The notes: generated by a model not told the origin, from the sequence alone. DNA of 64,000 nucleotides from Jeotgalibaca dankookensis (GCF_002005405.1 NZ_CP019728.1:558001-622000), one strand, 5' to 3'. Shown: positions 36,408-45,982, counted from the stretch's first letter. Translations and numbers: made by a program.

Positions 36408-39017
36408 ATGGCTAACAATACAAAAACAGATGTAAAAACGTTATCAGCTACTGAATCAGTCTCAATATTAGCAAAAAAAGGAAAAGAAGCTCTTGCAATA
36501 CTTGAAACCTTCAATCAAGAACAAGTTGATAAAATTGTTCACGATATGGCTATTGCTGCTCTAGATAAGCATATGGAACTCGCTAAACTTGCTGTAGAAG
36601 AAACAGGACGTGGCGTATACGAAGATAAGTGTTTGAAAAATATCTATGCTTCCGAAAATATATGGCATGCAATCAAAAAAAATAAAACAGTTGGAATCAT
36701 CGAAAATAATGATGTTGATCAAATAATGAAAATAGCTGCACCTTTAGGTGTTATTGCTGGAATCATCCCAACTACAAATCCAACTTCGACAACTATTTTC
36801 AAGGCTTTAATTAGTATGAAAACAAGAAATCCTATTATTTTTTCTTTCCATCCAAGTGCAGAAAAATGTTCTGCTCGTACAGCGGAAATTCTATACCAAG
36901 CAGCTTTAGATGCTGGTGCTCCTGAAGGATGTATCCAGTGGATTGAAAATGTCTCGATGGACAAAACCGCTGCGCTTTTAAACGATCCTGATGTTGCTTG
37001 CGTTCTTGCTACAGGCGGATCTGCAATGGTAAAAGCTGCTTATTCAACAGGAAAACCAGCTTTAGGAGTTGGTCCTGGGAACGTTCCGGCATACCTAGAA
37101 AAATCAGCAAATATTCAAAAAGCAGTGAACGATCTAGTTTTATCAAAAACGTTTGATAACGGCATGATCTGTGCTTCCGAACAAGGCGTCATTGTAGATA
37201 AAGAAATTTACGAAGAAACGAAAAAAGAATTTTTGAAACGGAATGTCTATTTTGTAACAAAAGCAGAACTTCCTCAGCTAGAAGATGCAATGATGCGTGA
37301 AGATCGCATGGGTGTCAAAAGTAATATTGTTGGAATGCCTGCTACAGAAATTGCAAAATTAGCCGGAATTAAAGTGCCAGAGAAAACGAAGATGTTAATT
37401 GCAGAATTGGACGGCGTAGGTGCTGATTACCCTCTTTCACGAGAAAAGTTATCTCCCGTTTTAGCAATGTTGAAGGCAGATTTCACTGAGCACGGATTTG
37501 ATTTGAGTAAACAGATGTTAGATTTAGATGGTTTAGGCCATTCAGCATCCATCCACACCAGAAGAAACGAATTAATTGAAAAATTTGGGAAAGAAATGAA
37601 AGCTTGTCGTATATTAGTAAATTCTCCATCAGCACAAGGTGGAATTGGTGGTTTATACAATCATAATATCCCATCGCTAACATTAGGGTGTGGCTCATAT
37701 GGACATAACTCTGTATCAGGAAATGTTTCAGCCTTTGATTTGTTAAACATTAAAACAATTGCTAAAAGGAGAAATAATATGCAATGGATGAGAGTGCCTG
37801 ACCGGATTTACTTTGAAGAAAATTCAATTCGTTACTTACGTGATATGCGTGGAATTGATCGCGTATTTATTGTTTGTGATGACGGGATGATGAAATTAGG
37901 GTATGTAGATAAAATAATTGAACAATTAAAACAACGTAACACTCGCGTTTCTTACACAATTTTCTCTGATGTTGAACCGAACCCTTCTACAAATACAGTA
38001 CAACGAGGAACAGAAAAAATGCGTGATTTCAAGCCGGATACAATTATTGCAATCGGGGGTGGTTCACCGATGGATGCTGCTAAGGCAATGTGGTTATTCT
38101 ACGAGCACCCAGACAGTAATTTCTTTGGAGCAAAACAAAAGTACCTAGACATTCGTAAACGTACCTATAAAATTGAACCAATGACCAAAGCACAGTTAGT
38201 GTGTATCCCAACGACATCAGGTACTGGTTCTGAAGTTACGCCGTTTACAGTTATTACTGATAGTGAAACAAATATTAAATACCCACTGGCAGATTATGCT
38301 CTTACACCAGATGTGGCTATCATAGACCCACAGTTTGTCTATAGTGTTCCCAAAGTTGTTACCGCTGATACAGGTATGGACGTTCTTACACATGCAATTG
38401 AGTCATATGTATCAGTCCTAGCAAGTGATTATACAAAAGGGTTAAGTCTCCAAGCAATTAAACTAGTTTTTGATCACTTACATCACTCCTATGAGTACGG
38501 AGATCAAGAGTCACGCGAAAAAATCCATAACGCCTCTACAATTGCTGGTATGGCTTTCGCCAATGCTTTCTTAGGAGTTTCCCATTCACTTGCACATAAA
38601 ATTGGTGGTCTATGGGATCAAGTTCATGGGCGTACAAACGCAATTTTATTACCACATGTTATTCGCTATAATGCATCAGAACCTAGCAAATTGAGTATGT
38701 GGGCAAAGTATGAATCTTTCCAAGCGGATGAAGACTACGCAACAATCGCCCGTTATATCGGATTAAAGGGAGAGACAACTCAAGAGTTAGTAGATGCCTT
38801 AGCTAATGCGGTATATCAATTAGGGATTGATGTTGGAATTAAGATGAGTTTACAAGAGCAAGGTGTTTCTGAAGAATGGCTGGAACGAGATGGCGATCGG
38901 ATTGCTGAATTAGCATTTGAAGATCAATGTACAACAGCAAATCCAAAACAACCGCTTATCTCTGAACTAAAAGAAGTTCTAACAGCCGCTTACTACGGAA
39001 CTGGTAATAAAAAATAA
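36408..39017 (+). CDS. adhE: Bifunctional acetaldehyde-CoA/alcohol dehydrogenase AdhE
   Basis: Reduces acetyl-CoA to acetaldehyde and ethanol, regenerating two NAD+. 869 residues. N-terminal CoA-acylating aldehyde dehydrogenase with the catalytic Cys in NGMICASEQGVIVD; C-terminal iron-dependent alcohol dehydrogenase with IAIGGGSPMDAAK, TTSGTGSEVTPF and the metal-binding HSLAHKIGG ... HGRTNAILLPH. The linker begins about residue 450. AGGAGAG favours ATG 36408 (36405 possible); in-frame codons further upstream are not coding. Cre and Rex-like operators lie upstream. Confidence 0.97.
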   Translation: MANNTKTDVKTLSATESVSILAKKGKEALAILETFNQEQVDKIVHDMAIAALDKHMELAKLAVEETGRGVYEDKCLKNIYASENIWHAIKKNKTVGIIENNDVDQIMKIAAPLGVIAGIIPTTNPTSTTIFKALISMKTRNPIIFSFHPSAEKCSARTAEILYQAALDAGAPEGCIQWIENVSMDKTAALLNDPDVACVLATGGSAMVKAAYSTGKPALGVGPGNVPAYLEKSANIQKAVNDLVLSKTFDNGMICASEQGVIVDKEIYEETKKEFLKRNVYFVTKAELPQLEDAMMREDRMGVKSNIVGMPATEIAKLAGIKVPEKTKMLIAELDGVGADYPLSREKLSPVLAMLKADFTEHGFDLSKQMLDLDGLGHSASIHTRRNELIEKFGKEMKACRILVNSPSAQGGIGGLYNHNIPSLTLGCGSYGHNSVSGNVSAFDLLNIKTIAKRRNNMQWMRVPDRIYFEENSIRYLRDMRGIDRVFIVCDDGMMKLGYVDKIIEQLKQRNTRVSYTIFSDVEPNPSTNTVQRGTEKMRDFKPDTIIAIGGGSPMDAAKAMWLFYEHPDSNFFGAKQKYLDIRKRTYKIEPMTKAQLVCIPTTSGTGSEVTPFTVITDSETNIKYPLADYALTPDVAIIDPQFVYSVPKVVTADTGMDVLTHAIESYVSVLASDYTKGLSLQAIKLVFDHLHHSYEYGDQESREKIHNASTIAGMAFANAFLGVSHSLAHKIGGLWDQVHGRTNAILLPHVIRYNASEPSKLSMWAKYESFQADEDYATIARYIGLKGETTQELVDALANAVYQLGIDVGIKMSLQEQGVSEEWLERDGDRIAELAFEDQCTTANPKQPLISELKEVLTAAYYGTGNKK

Positions 39018-39027
39018 ATGGATAAAC

Positions 39028-39070
39028 AAGAAACTCAGGGGTTAGGATAACCTCTGAGCTTCTTTGTTTG
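39028..39070 (+). terminator. Intrinsic terminator after adhE
   Basis: Long imperfect stem: AAGAA, CTCAG and GGTTA pair with TAACC, CTGAG and TTCTT around a short GGA loop; T-rich tail. Confidence 0.85.
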
Positions 39071-39099
39071 TTGCTTTGATACGTATTTACTCGTATAAT
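39071..39099 (+). promoter_or_regulatory. Promoter of the DtxR-type regulator
   Basis: -35 TTGCTT (39071-39076), exact 17-nt spacer, -10 TATAAT (39094-39099). Confidence 0.75.
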
Positions 39100-39108
39100 T
39101 TAACTAAA

Positions 39109-39124
39109 TTTAGGTAAACCTAAA
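39109..39124 (+). promoter_or_regulatory. DtxR-type metal-responsive operator
   Basis: TTTAGGTAAACCTAAA: 7-bp perfect inverted arms TTTAGGT/ACCTAAA around AA. It covers the transcription start region just downstream of the -10 and precedes the ribosome-binding site. The arms resemble the TTAGGTT/AACCTAA half-sites of DtxR/IdeR-family operators, so autoregulation is likely. Confidence 0.75.
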
Positions 39125-39136
39125 GGAGGGGATTGG

Positions 39137-39790
39137 GTGACACCACAAAAAGAAGATTATTTAAAAACAATCATAAAACTGGGTGGAAACACAAAACTGA
39201 TTAGTAATAAACTGATTGGCCAAGCTTTGTCAGTTTCAGCTGCTTCAGTAACTGAAATGTCAGCTAAATTACTCAAAGAAGGCTACATTATTCATGTCCC
39301 TTATCGAGGCGTCAAACTAAGTGAAAAAGGAATTGCTTATGCCAACCAAATGATAAGAAAACATAGGCTATGGGAAGTTTTTTTGTCTAAACACTTAGGC
39401 TTTAACTGGGATGAGGTACACGACTTAGCTGAAACGTTAGAACATGTTTCGCCTGATATTTTAATTGAACGGCTAGATGCTTTTTTAGATTATCCAACTC
39501 AAGACCCACATGGCGGTCTCATTCCTGATGGGGAAGGGAACATTTCTGAAACGTCTTTTAAGTCTATGAGTGATATCAAAGAAGGAGACAGTTTTAAGAT
39601 TGTAGAGGTAGCAGATGATTCAGATTTTTTAAAAAAATTGACGGATAAAAAAATCCTTATGGGAAAAGTATATCAAATCGTCCAAAATAAACAGTCTGCA
39701 GAATATATTTATTTTTCAGACGAAAGTGGGGAAAGGTATCAGATTTCTTTTACGACGGCTGAAAAAATTCGTGTCCAAGAGCTGGCTTAA
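39137..39790 (+). CDS. DtxR-family metalloregulator (SloR/ScaR/MntR-like)
   Basis: 217-residue metal-dependent repressor, the length of SloR/ScaR proteins with a C-terminal FeoA/SH3-like domain. N-terminal winged helix: EDYLKTIIKL, then IGQALSVSAASVTEMSAKLLKEGYI (recognition helix). The dimerisation/metal domain contains RKHRLWEVFL, EVHDLAETLEHVSPDIL and DPHGGLIP, with the conserved His/Glu ligands. Asp 7 in EDY matches a Mn-type ligand rather than the DtxR Met. GTG start. It leads an operon with dinB (17 nt) and a ZIP transporter (22 nt), and its own start carries the matching operator. Confidence 0.9.
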   Translation: MTPQKEDYLKTIIKLGGNTKLISNKLIGQALSVSAASVTEMSAKLLKEGYIIHVPYRGVKLSEKGIAYANQMIRKHRLWEVFLSKHLGFNWDEVHDLAETLEHVSPDILIERLDAFLDYPTQDPHGGLIPDGEGNISETSFKSMSDIKEGDSFKIVEVADDSDFLKKLTDKKILMGKVYQIVQNKQSAEYIYFSDESGERYQISFTTAEKIRVQELA

Positions 39791-39807
39791 TAGAAAAGGA
39801 GATAAGT

Positions 39808-40938
39808 ATGGAATATGGCATGTTAACTTTTAAGGAACCATTCAACAATGTCAATCGAAAAATAATCCATATTGATATGGATGCTTTTTATGCTTCTGTT
39901 GAAGAGCGTGACAACCCTTCCCTAAAAGGTAAGCCTCTTATTATTGCCCATGATCCAAGAAAAACAGGTGGGCGAGGGGTTGTGACAACCGCTAATTATG
40001 CAGCTCGAAAATTCGGTGTCCATTCTGCGATGAGTTCTCAACTCGCTTATGAGAAATGTCCAAAAGCGACGTTTATTGCACCTCGAATGAGTTATTATGC
40101 AGAGGTATCACAAGAAATTAGAAAGATTTACAAACAATATACGGATGTTATCGAACCACTGTCATTAGATGAGGCCTATCTAGACGTAACGCTTAATAAA
40201 AAAGAAATAAAAAGTGCAACACTAATAGCTAGAAGTATTCAACGTCAAATATGGAAAGAGCTAAGGTTAACCTGTTCAGCGGGAGTGTCGTATAATAAAT
40301 TTATAGCAAAAATTGCTTCTGATTATAAAAAACCTTCTGGTATAACGGTTATTCCGCCACAAGATGCTCAAAAGTTCTTATTGAATCTTCCCATTAACAA
40401 GTTTTACGGTGTTGGGAAAAAAACAGCAGAAAAATTAGAAAAAATGGCCATTGAAACGGGTAGCGACTTGTACCAGTTATCTGCCAAAGATCTTACAGAT
40501 TCATTGGGCAAGATGGGGTATACACTCTATCAACGTGTACGTGGGATTGATAATAGACCTGTTGCAGTCGATCGCGAGCGTAAATCAATTGGTAAAGAAA
40601 GTACCTTTGGGCCTTTTCTGGTTTCTGAAGAACAAGTTGAAAAAGCTTTGCAACAAATAGCAGAAGGTGTCGCTAAGAGTTTAGAAAAACATAAATTGCA
40701 CGGTCGTGTTGTTACCATAAAAATTCGTTACGGTGATTTTGAAACTTTAACACGTCAAAAAAGTTTTTTTACTTTTACAGAAGGAGCAGAAGATATCTTT
40801 TGGAAAGCGCGAGATTTATGGCAAGAGCATGGTGAAATAGAAAAAGAAATTCGTTTATTGGGTATAACCGTCTCACAATTAGCGCCTCATTTTTATACAA
40901 ACGTACAGCTACCCTTATGGGAAACACCTAAATTCTAA
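39808..40938 (+). CDS. dinB: DNA polymerase IV (DinB)
   Basis: Y-family translesion polymerase, 376 residues. IHIDMDAFYASVEERDNP carries the first catalytic Asp; the SLDEAYLDVT motif carries the Asp-Glu pair; helix-hairpin-helix FYGVGKKTAEKLEKMAI and a little-finger domain follow. The C terminus ends with QLPLW, a plausible beta-clamp-binding peptide. All catalytic residues are intact. AAAGGAGA before ATG. Its location between a metal regulator and a metal transporter is unusual, and no LexA box was recognised near it. Confidence 0.96.
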   Translation: MEYGMLTFKEPFNNVNRKIIHIDMDAFYASVEERDNPSLKGKPLIIAHDPRKTGGRGVVTTANYAARKFGVHSAMSSQLAYEKCPKATFIAPRMSYYAEVSQEIRKIYKQYTDVIEPLSLDEAYLDVTLNKKEIKSATLIARSIQRQIWKELRLTCSAGVSYNKFIAKIASDYKKPSGITVIPPQDAQKFLLNLPINKFYGVGKKTAEKLEKMAIETGSDLYQLSAKDLTDSLGKMGYTLYQRVRGIDNRPVAVDRERKSIGKESTFGPFLVSEEQVEKALQQIAEGVAKSLEKHKLHGRVVTIKIRYGDFETLTRQKSFFTFTEGAEDIFWKARDLWQEHGEIEKEIRLLGITVSQLAPHFYTNVQLPLWETPKF

Positions 40939-40960
40939 TGAGAAAAGGGAGTGATAGAAC

Positions 40961-41782
40961 ATGTTAGAAACGTTTGGGGGATTCAATCCCATCTTACAAG
41001 CACTTATAGCGGGATTATTTACTTGGTTTTGTACAATTGTTGGATCTTCGTTTGTATTTCTATTTAAAACAGTGAACCGTAAAGTTATGGATGTAATGGG
41101 AGGATTTGCGGCAGGAGTTATGATTGCAGCATCGTTTTGGTCCTTATTAGCACCATCCATTTCATATGCGGAATCCAATGGTTATGGTATTTGGTCTTTT
41201 GTTCCGGCAGCTGTAGGTTTTCTTTTAGGTGGAGCTTTTTTACGCCTGACAGATGCCATAATCCCGCACCTCCATATGGGTGATCCAGTGGAAAAAAGGG
41301 AGGGACCGGAAACAAAGGCTTCGCGAAATTTATTACTTTTTTTAGCAATTACTATTCATAATATACCTGAAGGATTGGCAGTGGGGGTTGCTTTTGGAGC
41401 AGCTGGTTTAAGTTTAGCAGTAGATAGTACTCTGGTGGGGGCAATCGCTTTGACACTTGGTATTGGACTACAAAATATTCCGGAAGGATCAGCATTGTCT
41501 ATGCCAATTCGAGCGGATGGAAATAGCCGATGGCGATCTTTTAATATTGGACAGCTATCAGCTATCGTTGAACCAGTAGCGGCTGTTATTGGTGCGGCAG
41601 CGGTTTTATCTATGACAGCCATTTTACCTTATGCACTAGCTTTTGCTGCAGGAGCAATGATTTTTGTAGTTGTTGAAGAGTTGATTCCAGAGTCGCAAAC
41701 TAATGGTAATAGTGATATTGCTACAGTAGGCTTAATGTTTGGCTTCACAGTAATGATGATTTTAGATGTTGCTTTAGGATAA
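40961..41782 (+). CDS. ZIP-family metal transporter (ZupT/GufA-like)
   Basis: 273-residue divalent metal (Zn/Mn/Fe) permease of the GufA branch with eight predicted helices. Metal-site motifs HNIPEGLAVGVAFG (fourth helix) and QNIPEGSALSMPIR (fifth helix) are present; the loop between helices 3 and 4 has HLHMGD, a possible metal-binding His cluster. AAAGGGAG before ATG. Last gene of the regulator-dinB-ZIP operon, so import is probably controlled by the metal regulator. Confidence 0.93.
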   Translation: MLETFGGFNPILQALIAGLFTWFCTIVGSSFVFLFKTVNRKVMDVMGGFAAGVMIAASFWSLLAPSISYAESNGYGIWSFVPAAVGFLLGGAFLRLTDAIIPHLHMGDPVEKREGPETKASRNLLLFLAITIHNIPEGLAVGVAFGAAGLSLAVDSTLVGAIALTLGIGLQNIPEGSALSMPIRADGNSRWRSFNIGQLSAIVEPVAAVIGAAAVLSMTAILPYALAFAAGAMIFVVVEELIPESQTNGNSDIATVGLMFGFTVMMILDVALG

Positions 41783-41785
41783 AAA

Positions 41786-41818
41786 GTGCTGAGACGTTGG
41801 TCTTGGCTTTTTTTTGTG
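41786..41818 (+). terminator. Terminator after the ZIP gene
   Basis: GCTGAGAC/GTCTTGGC stem (with G-T pairs) around GTTG, then a T-tract. The IS30 element starts about 13 nt later. Confidence 0.75.
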
Positions 41819-41826
41819 ATAGTTTG

Positions 41827-42762
41827 TCAAATTAAGTGCAACACCTCTTCCATAAAGACCTCGTGAGGTGTTCGGTAGCCAAGACATTTTCTTGGTCTAT
41901 TATTAATCAGGTACAAAGCTTTTTGAAGTTCTTCCTGTTCCACATGATCAAAGTTGGTTCTCTTCGGAAAGAACTCCCTCAGGAGTCCATTACTGTTTTC
42001 ATTGCTTCCTCGTTGCCAAGAAGAATAAGGATCTGCGAAATAAACAGGGATGCTTAAGTCTTCTTCAATGACAGGATAACAGCTGAATTCCTTTCCTCTG
42101 TCTGTCGTAAAACTTTGGAAGGCAGTTTCAGGAAAAAGCGTAGTCAGTTTTCGTATAGCCCCTTCCATTGAGGAAGCGGAACGGTTGGGTATTTTGATGG
42201 CGAGGTACCAGCGGCTTTTCCTCTCTAGGAAAGTAGCAACGCAACCTTTTGCCTGTCCGCGTCCTGATACGACGGTGTCCAGCTCCCAGTGACCGAAGGT
42301 CGTTCGCTTCTTGACGTCTTTTGGTCGTTTTGAAATAGAGGTTCCGATATTGAATCTTCCTCTGGTTTCTTTTGGTTTCTGTCGTTTGCCTTTTTGTCTC
42401 AGAACGGACAATGGAACTTGTAAGAGACCGTAATAGAGCCAGCGATAGATTGTTTTGAAAGAAATTTTCCCTTGAAATAGCCGGCCTACAATTTGTTCTG
42501 GAGACCAGGTAAGAGTTAGTTTTTCCTGAACCTTTTCTTTGATTTCAGAAGTCAACTTTGATTTTGCTCCACAGTTCGCTTTCTTTTGTTTATAGCGTTC
42601 CTGTGCCTGATCACACTGATAATATGGGTTCCTGTTCAGTTCCCGTGAAACAGAAGAAGGGACACGACCAAGGATTCGAGCGATCCGGCGGATCGAAAAA
42701 CCTAGATCACGAAGCGTTTCTATTTTTGAGCGTTCGGCTATGGTAAAATGAGTGTAGCTCAT
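41827..42762 (-). CDS. IS30-family transposase
   Basis: 311-residue, apparently intact transposase. N-terminal helix-turn-helix (YTHFTIAERSKIETLRDLGFSIRRIARILGRVPSSVSRELNRN), then the DDE integrase core: GHWELDTVV, TTDRGKEF and the Glu in SNENSNGLLREFFPK. CTGGAGGA precedes ATG. Fills nearly the whole element and is read against the neighbouring genes. Confidence 0.96.
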   Translation of the reverse strand: MSYTHFTIAERSKIETLRDLGFSIRRIARILGRVPSSVSRELNRNPYYQCDQAQERYKQKKANCGAKSKLTSEIKEKVQEKLTLTWSPEQIVGRLFQGKISFKTIYRWLYYGLLQVPLSVLRQKGKRQKPKETRGRFNIGTSISKRPKDVKKRTTFGHWELDTVVSGRGQAKGCVATFLERKSRWYLAIKIPNRSASSMEGAIRKLTTLFPETAFQSFTTDRGKEFSCYPVIEEDLSIPVYFADPYSSWQRGSNENSNGLLREFFPKRTNFDHVEQEELQKALYLINNRPRKCLGYRTPHEVFMEEVLHLI

Positions 42763-42854
42763 GGCGAGTCCTCCAGTCGAATGTTGTGTGGTAACTCCAT
42801 TCTACACGAGGTCGTCATGGGTTTCTTTTATTTTACCTAGGTGTTGCACTTAAT
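41831..42854 (-). mobile_element. IS30-family insertion sequence, complete
   Basis: About 1.02 kb bounded by perfect 16-bp inverted repeats ATTAAGTGCAACACCT (41831-41846) and AGGTGTTGCACTTAAT (42839-42854). The transposase ORF is intact. No clear target duplication; an AT dinucleotide on each side would fit a 2-bp one. It lies in the gap between the ZIP terminator and the YtkL-like gene, disrupting no gene. Confidence 0.9.
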
Positions 42855-42971
42855 ATTACAATTCATCTTGTAAAAAAAATTATTTAATTGGCGAATTTGC
42901 CTTTTACTGATAGAATAAGTAAAGAATGATACAGTTTTTAGTAACAGGACATAACAGAGAGGAAGATAAAA

Positions 42972-43652
42972 ATGAAAGTCGGATTCCACGGACAGTCTTG
43001 TGTAACAGTCGTTAGCAAGAAAGGGCACAAAATCCTAATAGATCCATTCATAGAAGGTAATCCTTTAAGTGATTTAGATGTTGATACAGTGACTTGTGAT
43101 TTTATTATTATCACGCATGGGCATAATGACCATGTAGGAGATGCGGAAGCAATCGCTAAAAGAACTGGAGCATTAATTATTTCCACCGTTGAAATTGCTA
43201 ACTACTTTAATGCGCGCGGCTTAAAAACACATGGCATGCAACCAGGTGGCGGATATACATTCGAATTTGGCTATTTGAAGTTAACGCCTGCTATTCATGG
43301 GTCGACGCTTGAAACGCCGGAGGGAGCTATTCCTTTAGGTTTAGCAATAGGGTTAATCATTCATGAAGAAGGGAAAACAATTTATCACGCAGGTGATACG
43401 GCATTGTTTTCTGATATGAAACTGATTGGAGAAGAGTTTCCTATTGATCTAGCCTTTCTGCCAATTGGAGATAATTATACTATGGGGCCAAAGGATGCGG
43501 CAAAAGCTGCTCAATTATTACAGGCAAAAAAAGTAGTGCCAATGCACTACAATACATTCCCTTTAATTAAGCAAAACCCAGAAGATTTCACAAAACGCTT
43601 AGCTAGTGAACAAGGAGTTATTTTACAACCAGGTGAATCGATTAAAATATAA
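42972..43652 (+). CDS. UPF0173 metal-dependent hydrolase (YtkL-like)
   Basis: 226-residue metallo-beta-lactamase-fold protein. Metal ligands are visible in ITHGHNDHVGD (HxHxDH), AIHGS, YHAGDTALFSDM and the terminal VPMHYNTFP. The biological substrate is unknown. AGAGAGGAAG before ATG. Followed 20 nt later by the ytoI-like gene, the order found in Bacillus (ytkL-ytoI-nrnA), so one operon. Confidence 0.93.
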   Translation: MKVGFHGQSCVTVVSKKGHKILIDPFIEGNPLSDLDVDTVTCDFIIITHGHNDHVGDAEAIAKRTGALIISTVEIANYFNARGLKTHGMQPGGGYTFEFGYLKLTPAIHGSTLETPEGAIPLGLAIGLIIHEEGKTIYHAGDTALFSDMKLIGEEFPIDLAFLPIGDNYTMGPKDAAKAAQLLQAKKVVPMHYNTFPLIKQNPEDFTKRLASEQGVILQPGESIKI

Positions 43653-43672
43653 AATGAGTGTGAGGGATAATT

Positions 43673-45004
43673 ATGGTAACGAAGCATGAACAAATCATCC
43701 AATATATAGAAACCTTGCCAGTTGGCGAAAAATTATCCGTACGCTCAATTGCTAAAAATATGCGAATGTCGGAAGGAACAGCCTACCGAGCAATTAAGGA
43801 AGCTGAAAATAACGGGTTAGTATCTACAATTGAACGTGTGGGAACCATTCGTATTGAAAGAAAAAATAAAGATAATATCGAAACGCTTTCCTTTGGTCAG
43901 ATCGCTAATATTATCGAAGGAGATATTTTAGGTGGACATCAAGGTTTAGATAAAACCTTGAGCAAATTTATTATTGGGGCTATGCAACAAGAAGCTATGG
44001 GGCGTTATATTAGCCCTGGTTCTTTAATGATTGTCGGTAACCGCAATAATATACAGCGGTATGCCCTTGAAAATGGTGCGGCGGTATTAATTACAGGGGG
44101 CTTTGAAACCGAAAATGAAATAATTGATTTAGCAAATCAGTTAGAAATGCCTATTTTGCGTACTACTTACGATACCTTTACGGTTGCAACAATGATAAAC
44201 CGTGCGCTTACAGATCAGCTTATTAAAAAAGATATTATGGTTGTAGGGGATATTTATACACCTTTAGAAGAAACAAGCTATTTGACAGCAGAGCATACCA
44301 TTCTAGACTACCAACATTTAAACACACAAAGTAAGCATTCACGCTTTCCAGTTGTCAATCATAACATGCGATTGATCGGCGTTATTACGGCAAAAGATAC
44401 ATTGGGAAAATCTGACACATTAAATATGGAACGGGTTATGACTAAAGATCCTATTTTTGCCAAGGAGCATATGAGTGTTGCCAGTATTGCACATCAGATG
44501 ATTTGGGACGGTTTAGAGGTGATGCCAGTTGTGAAAGATAATTTACAATTGCTTGGTATTATTTCGCGTCAAGATGTAATGAAAGCTATGCAAGTAGCTC
44601 AACGGCAACCTCAAATTGGTAATACCATTGAGGATCAGATATTAGAAGGTTTAGAAGTGAGTGCTAATGCCAATAAAAATGATTCCAAAAGTGCACCTAC
44701 TTATCAGTTTAAGGTTACTCCCCAGATGACTGATAATCTTGGTACTGTTTCATTTGGAGTGTTGTGTGAAGTCATTGCAAGTGTCAGCAAAAAGGCGCTC
44801 TACCATATTCAAAAACGAAGTGCGGTTATTGAGCAAATTGATGTCCATTACTTTAAAATGATTCAAATTGAGAGCGTAATCGAAATAAAGACAGCTGTAT
44901 TCGAAGTTGGAAGACGATCTTCGAAACTGGATGTTGAAATCTACTTGGAAAATTCAATTGTGGCAAAGGCATTAGTTGTCTGTCAAATGATGGAGCAAAC
45001 TTGA
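43673..45004 (+). CDS. YtoI-like regulator: HTH, DRTGG, CBS pair and hotdog domain
   Basis: 443-residue multidomain protein. N-terminal GntR-like winged helix (LPVGEKLSVRSIAKNMRMSEGTAYRAIKEAENNGLV), DRTGG domain (about 70-185), two CBS motifs (about 190-310; NHNMRLIGVITAKDTLG and DNLQLLGIISRQDVM) and a C-terminal hotdog/thioesterase-like fold. CBS pairs usually bind adenine nucleotides. Its linkage with NrnA, which degrades nanoRNA and pAp, suggests nucleotide sensing, but target genes are unknown. Confidence 0.9.
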   Translation: MVTKHEQIIQYIETLPVGEKLSVRSIAKNMRMSEGTAYRAIKEAENNGLVSTIERVGTIRIERKNKDNIETLSFGQIANIIEGDILGGHQGLDKTLSKFIIGAMQQEAMGRYISPGSLMIVGNRNNIQRYALENGAAVLITGGFETENEIIDLANQLEMPILRTTYDTFTVATMINRALTDQLIKKDIMVVGDIYTPLEETSYLTAEHTILDYQHLNTQSKHSRFPVVNHNMRLIGVITAKDTLGKSDTLNMERVMTKDPIFAKEHMSVASIAHQMIWDGLEVMPVVKDNLQLLGIISRQDVMKAMQVAQRQPQIGNTIEDQILEGLEVSANANKNDSKSAPTYQFKVTPQMTDNLGTVSFGVLCEVIASVSKKALYHIQKRSAVIEQIDVHYFKMIQIESVIEIKTAVFEVGRRSSKLDVEIYLENSIVAKALVVCQMMEQT

Positions 45005-45017
45005 AAGGAAGATTTGG

Positions 45018-45977
45018 TTGATTAAAGAATTATACGAGCGTATTTATGAAGAGATAAGAGCATATGAAACCATTATTATTCACCGCCATCTGCGGCCAGA
45101 TCCAGATGCACTTGGTTCACAATTAGGTTTAGCTTATCTAATTAAAAATAAATTTCCTGAAAAAAATATAAGAGTAGTCGGTTCTGAAGTTGATAGTTTA
45201 ACTTATTTAGGTGTTATGGATCAAATTGAGGACAAAGAATATGCACATTCGTTAGTAATTGTGACAGATACTGCGAACCGTCCTAGAATCGATGATAAGC
45301 GCTATAGCCAAGGGGAAAAACTGATAAAGATTGACCATCATCCTAACGATGATGAGTACGGAGATATTCGTCTCGTAAATACTAAAGCAAGTAGTTGTAG
45401 CGAAATCATCGCCGATTTATCCATTTATTTAGGAGAACGACTTCCTATGGTAAATAAAGCTGCACGAGTTTTATATGCCGGTATGATTGGTGACACGGGC
45501 CGTTTCCTTTATCCATCCACGACCGCGCACACTTTGCGTACAGCTTCTTATTTGATGGATTTTGATTTCTCGGCATCTGAAGTAGCACAATCAATGAATA
45601 CGAATTCTCAAAAAATTGCGCAATTATCGGGATATGTGCTGCAAAATTTAAAAATCAGTGAAAATGGTGTAGGATCTATTATTCTGTCTCGTGAAGTATT
45701 AGATAAATTTGATGTGAATGATGATGACACAGCACCGGTCGTTCCTTTACCTGGCACCATTGAAGGGGTAATATGTTGGGGCATTTTTGTTGAACAAGTG
45801 AGTGGTTATTATCGTTGCCGCTTACGATCAAAAGGTCCGGTTATCAATGAAGTTGCAAAAGCTTATAATGGTGGAGGACATCCTTTGGCCAGTGGTGCAA
45901 ATGCAAAGGATAAGCATGAGATTAATGAGATATTAACTGCTTTTGATGCGCTAGTTAGAGATTGGCAGAAAGAATAA
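45018..45977 (+). CDS. nrnA: Bifunctional oligoribonuclease/pAp phosphatase NrnA
   Basis: DHH/DHHA1 phosphoesterase that cleaves nanoRNA and 3'-phosphoadenosine-5'-phosphate. 319 residues: HRHLRPDPDALGSQLG (metal motif), VTDTANRPRID, the DHH motif in IDHHPNDDEYG, GDTGRFLYP, and the substrate-binding GGGHPLASGA of DHHA1. TTG start with AAAGGAAGA before it. Convergent with zwf. Confidence 0.94.
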   Translation: MIKELYERIYEEIRAYETIIIHRHLRPDPDALGSQLGLAYLIKNKFPEKNIRVVGSEVDSLTYLGVMDQIEDKEYAHSLVIVTDTANRPRIDDKRYSQGEKLIKIDHHPNDDEYGDIRLVNTKASSCSEIIADLSIYLGERLPMVNKAARVLYAGMIGDTGRFLYPSTTAHTLRTASYLMDFDFSASEVAQSMNTNSQKIAQLSGYVLQNLKISENGVGSIILSREVLDKFDVNDDDTAPVVPLPGTIEGVICWGIFVEQVSGYYRCRLRSKGPVINEVAKAYNGGGHPLASGANAKDKHEINEILTAFDALVRDWQKE

Positions 45978-45982
45978 GTAAA

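Noticed and set aside
41820-42865. Longer target-site duplication for the IS30 element
   Set aside because: Only an AT dinucleotide matches on both sides and it may be part of the terminal repeat, so no duplication is claimed.
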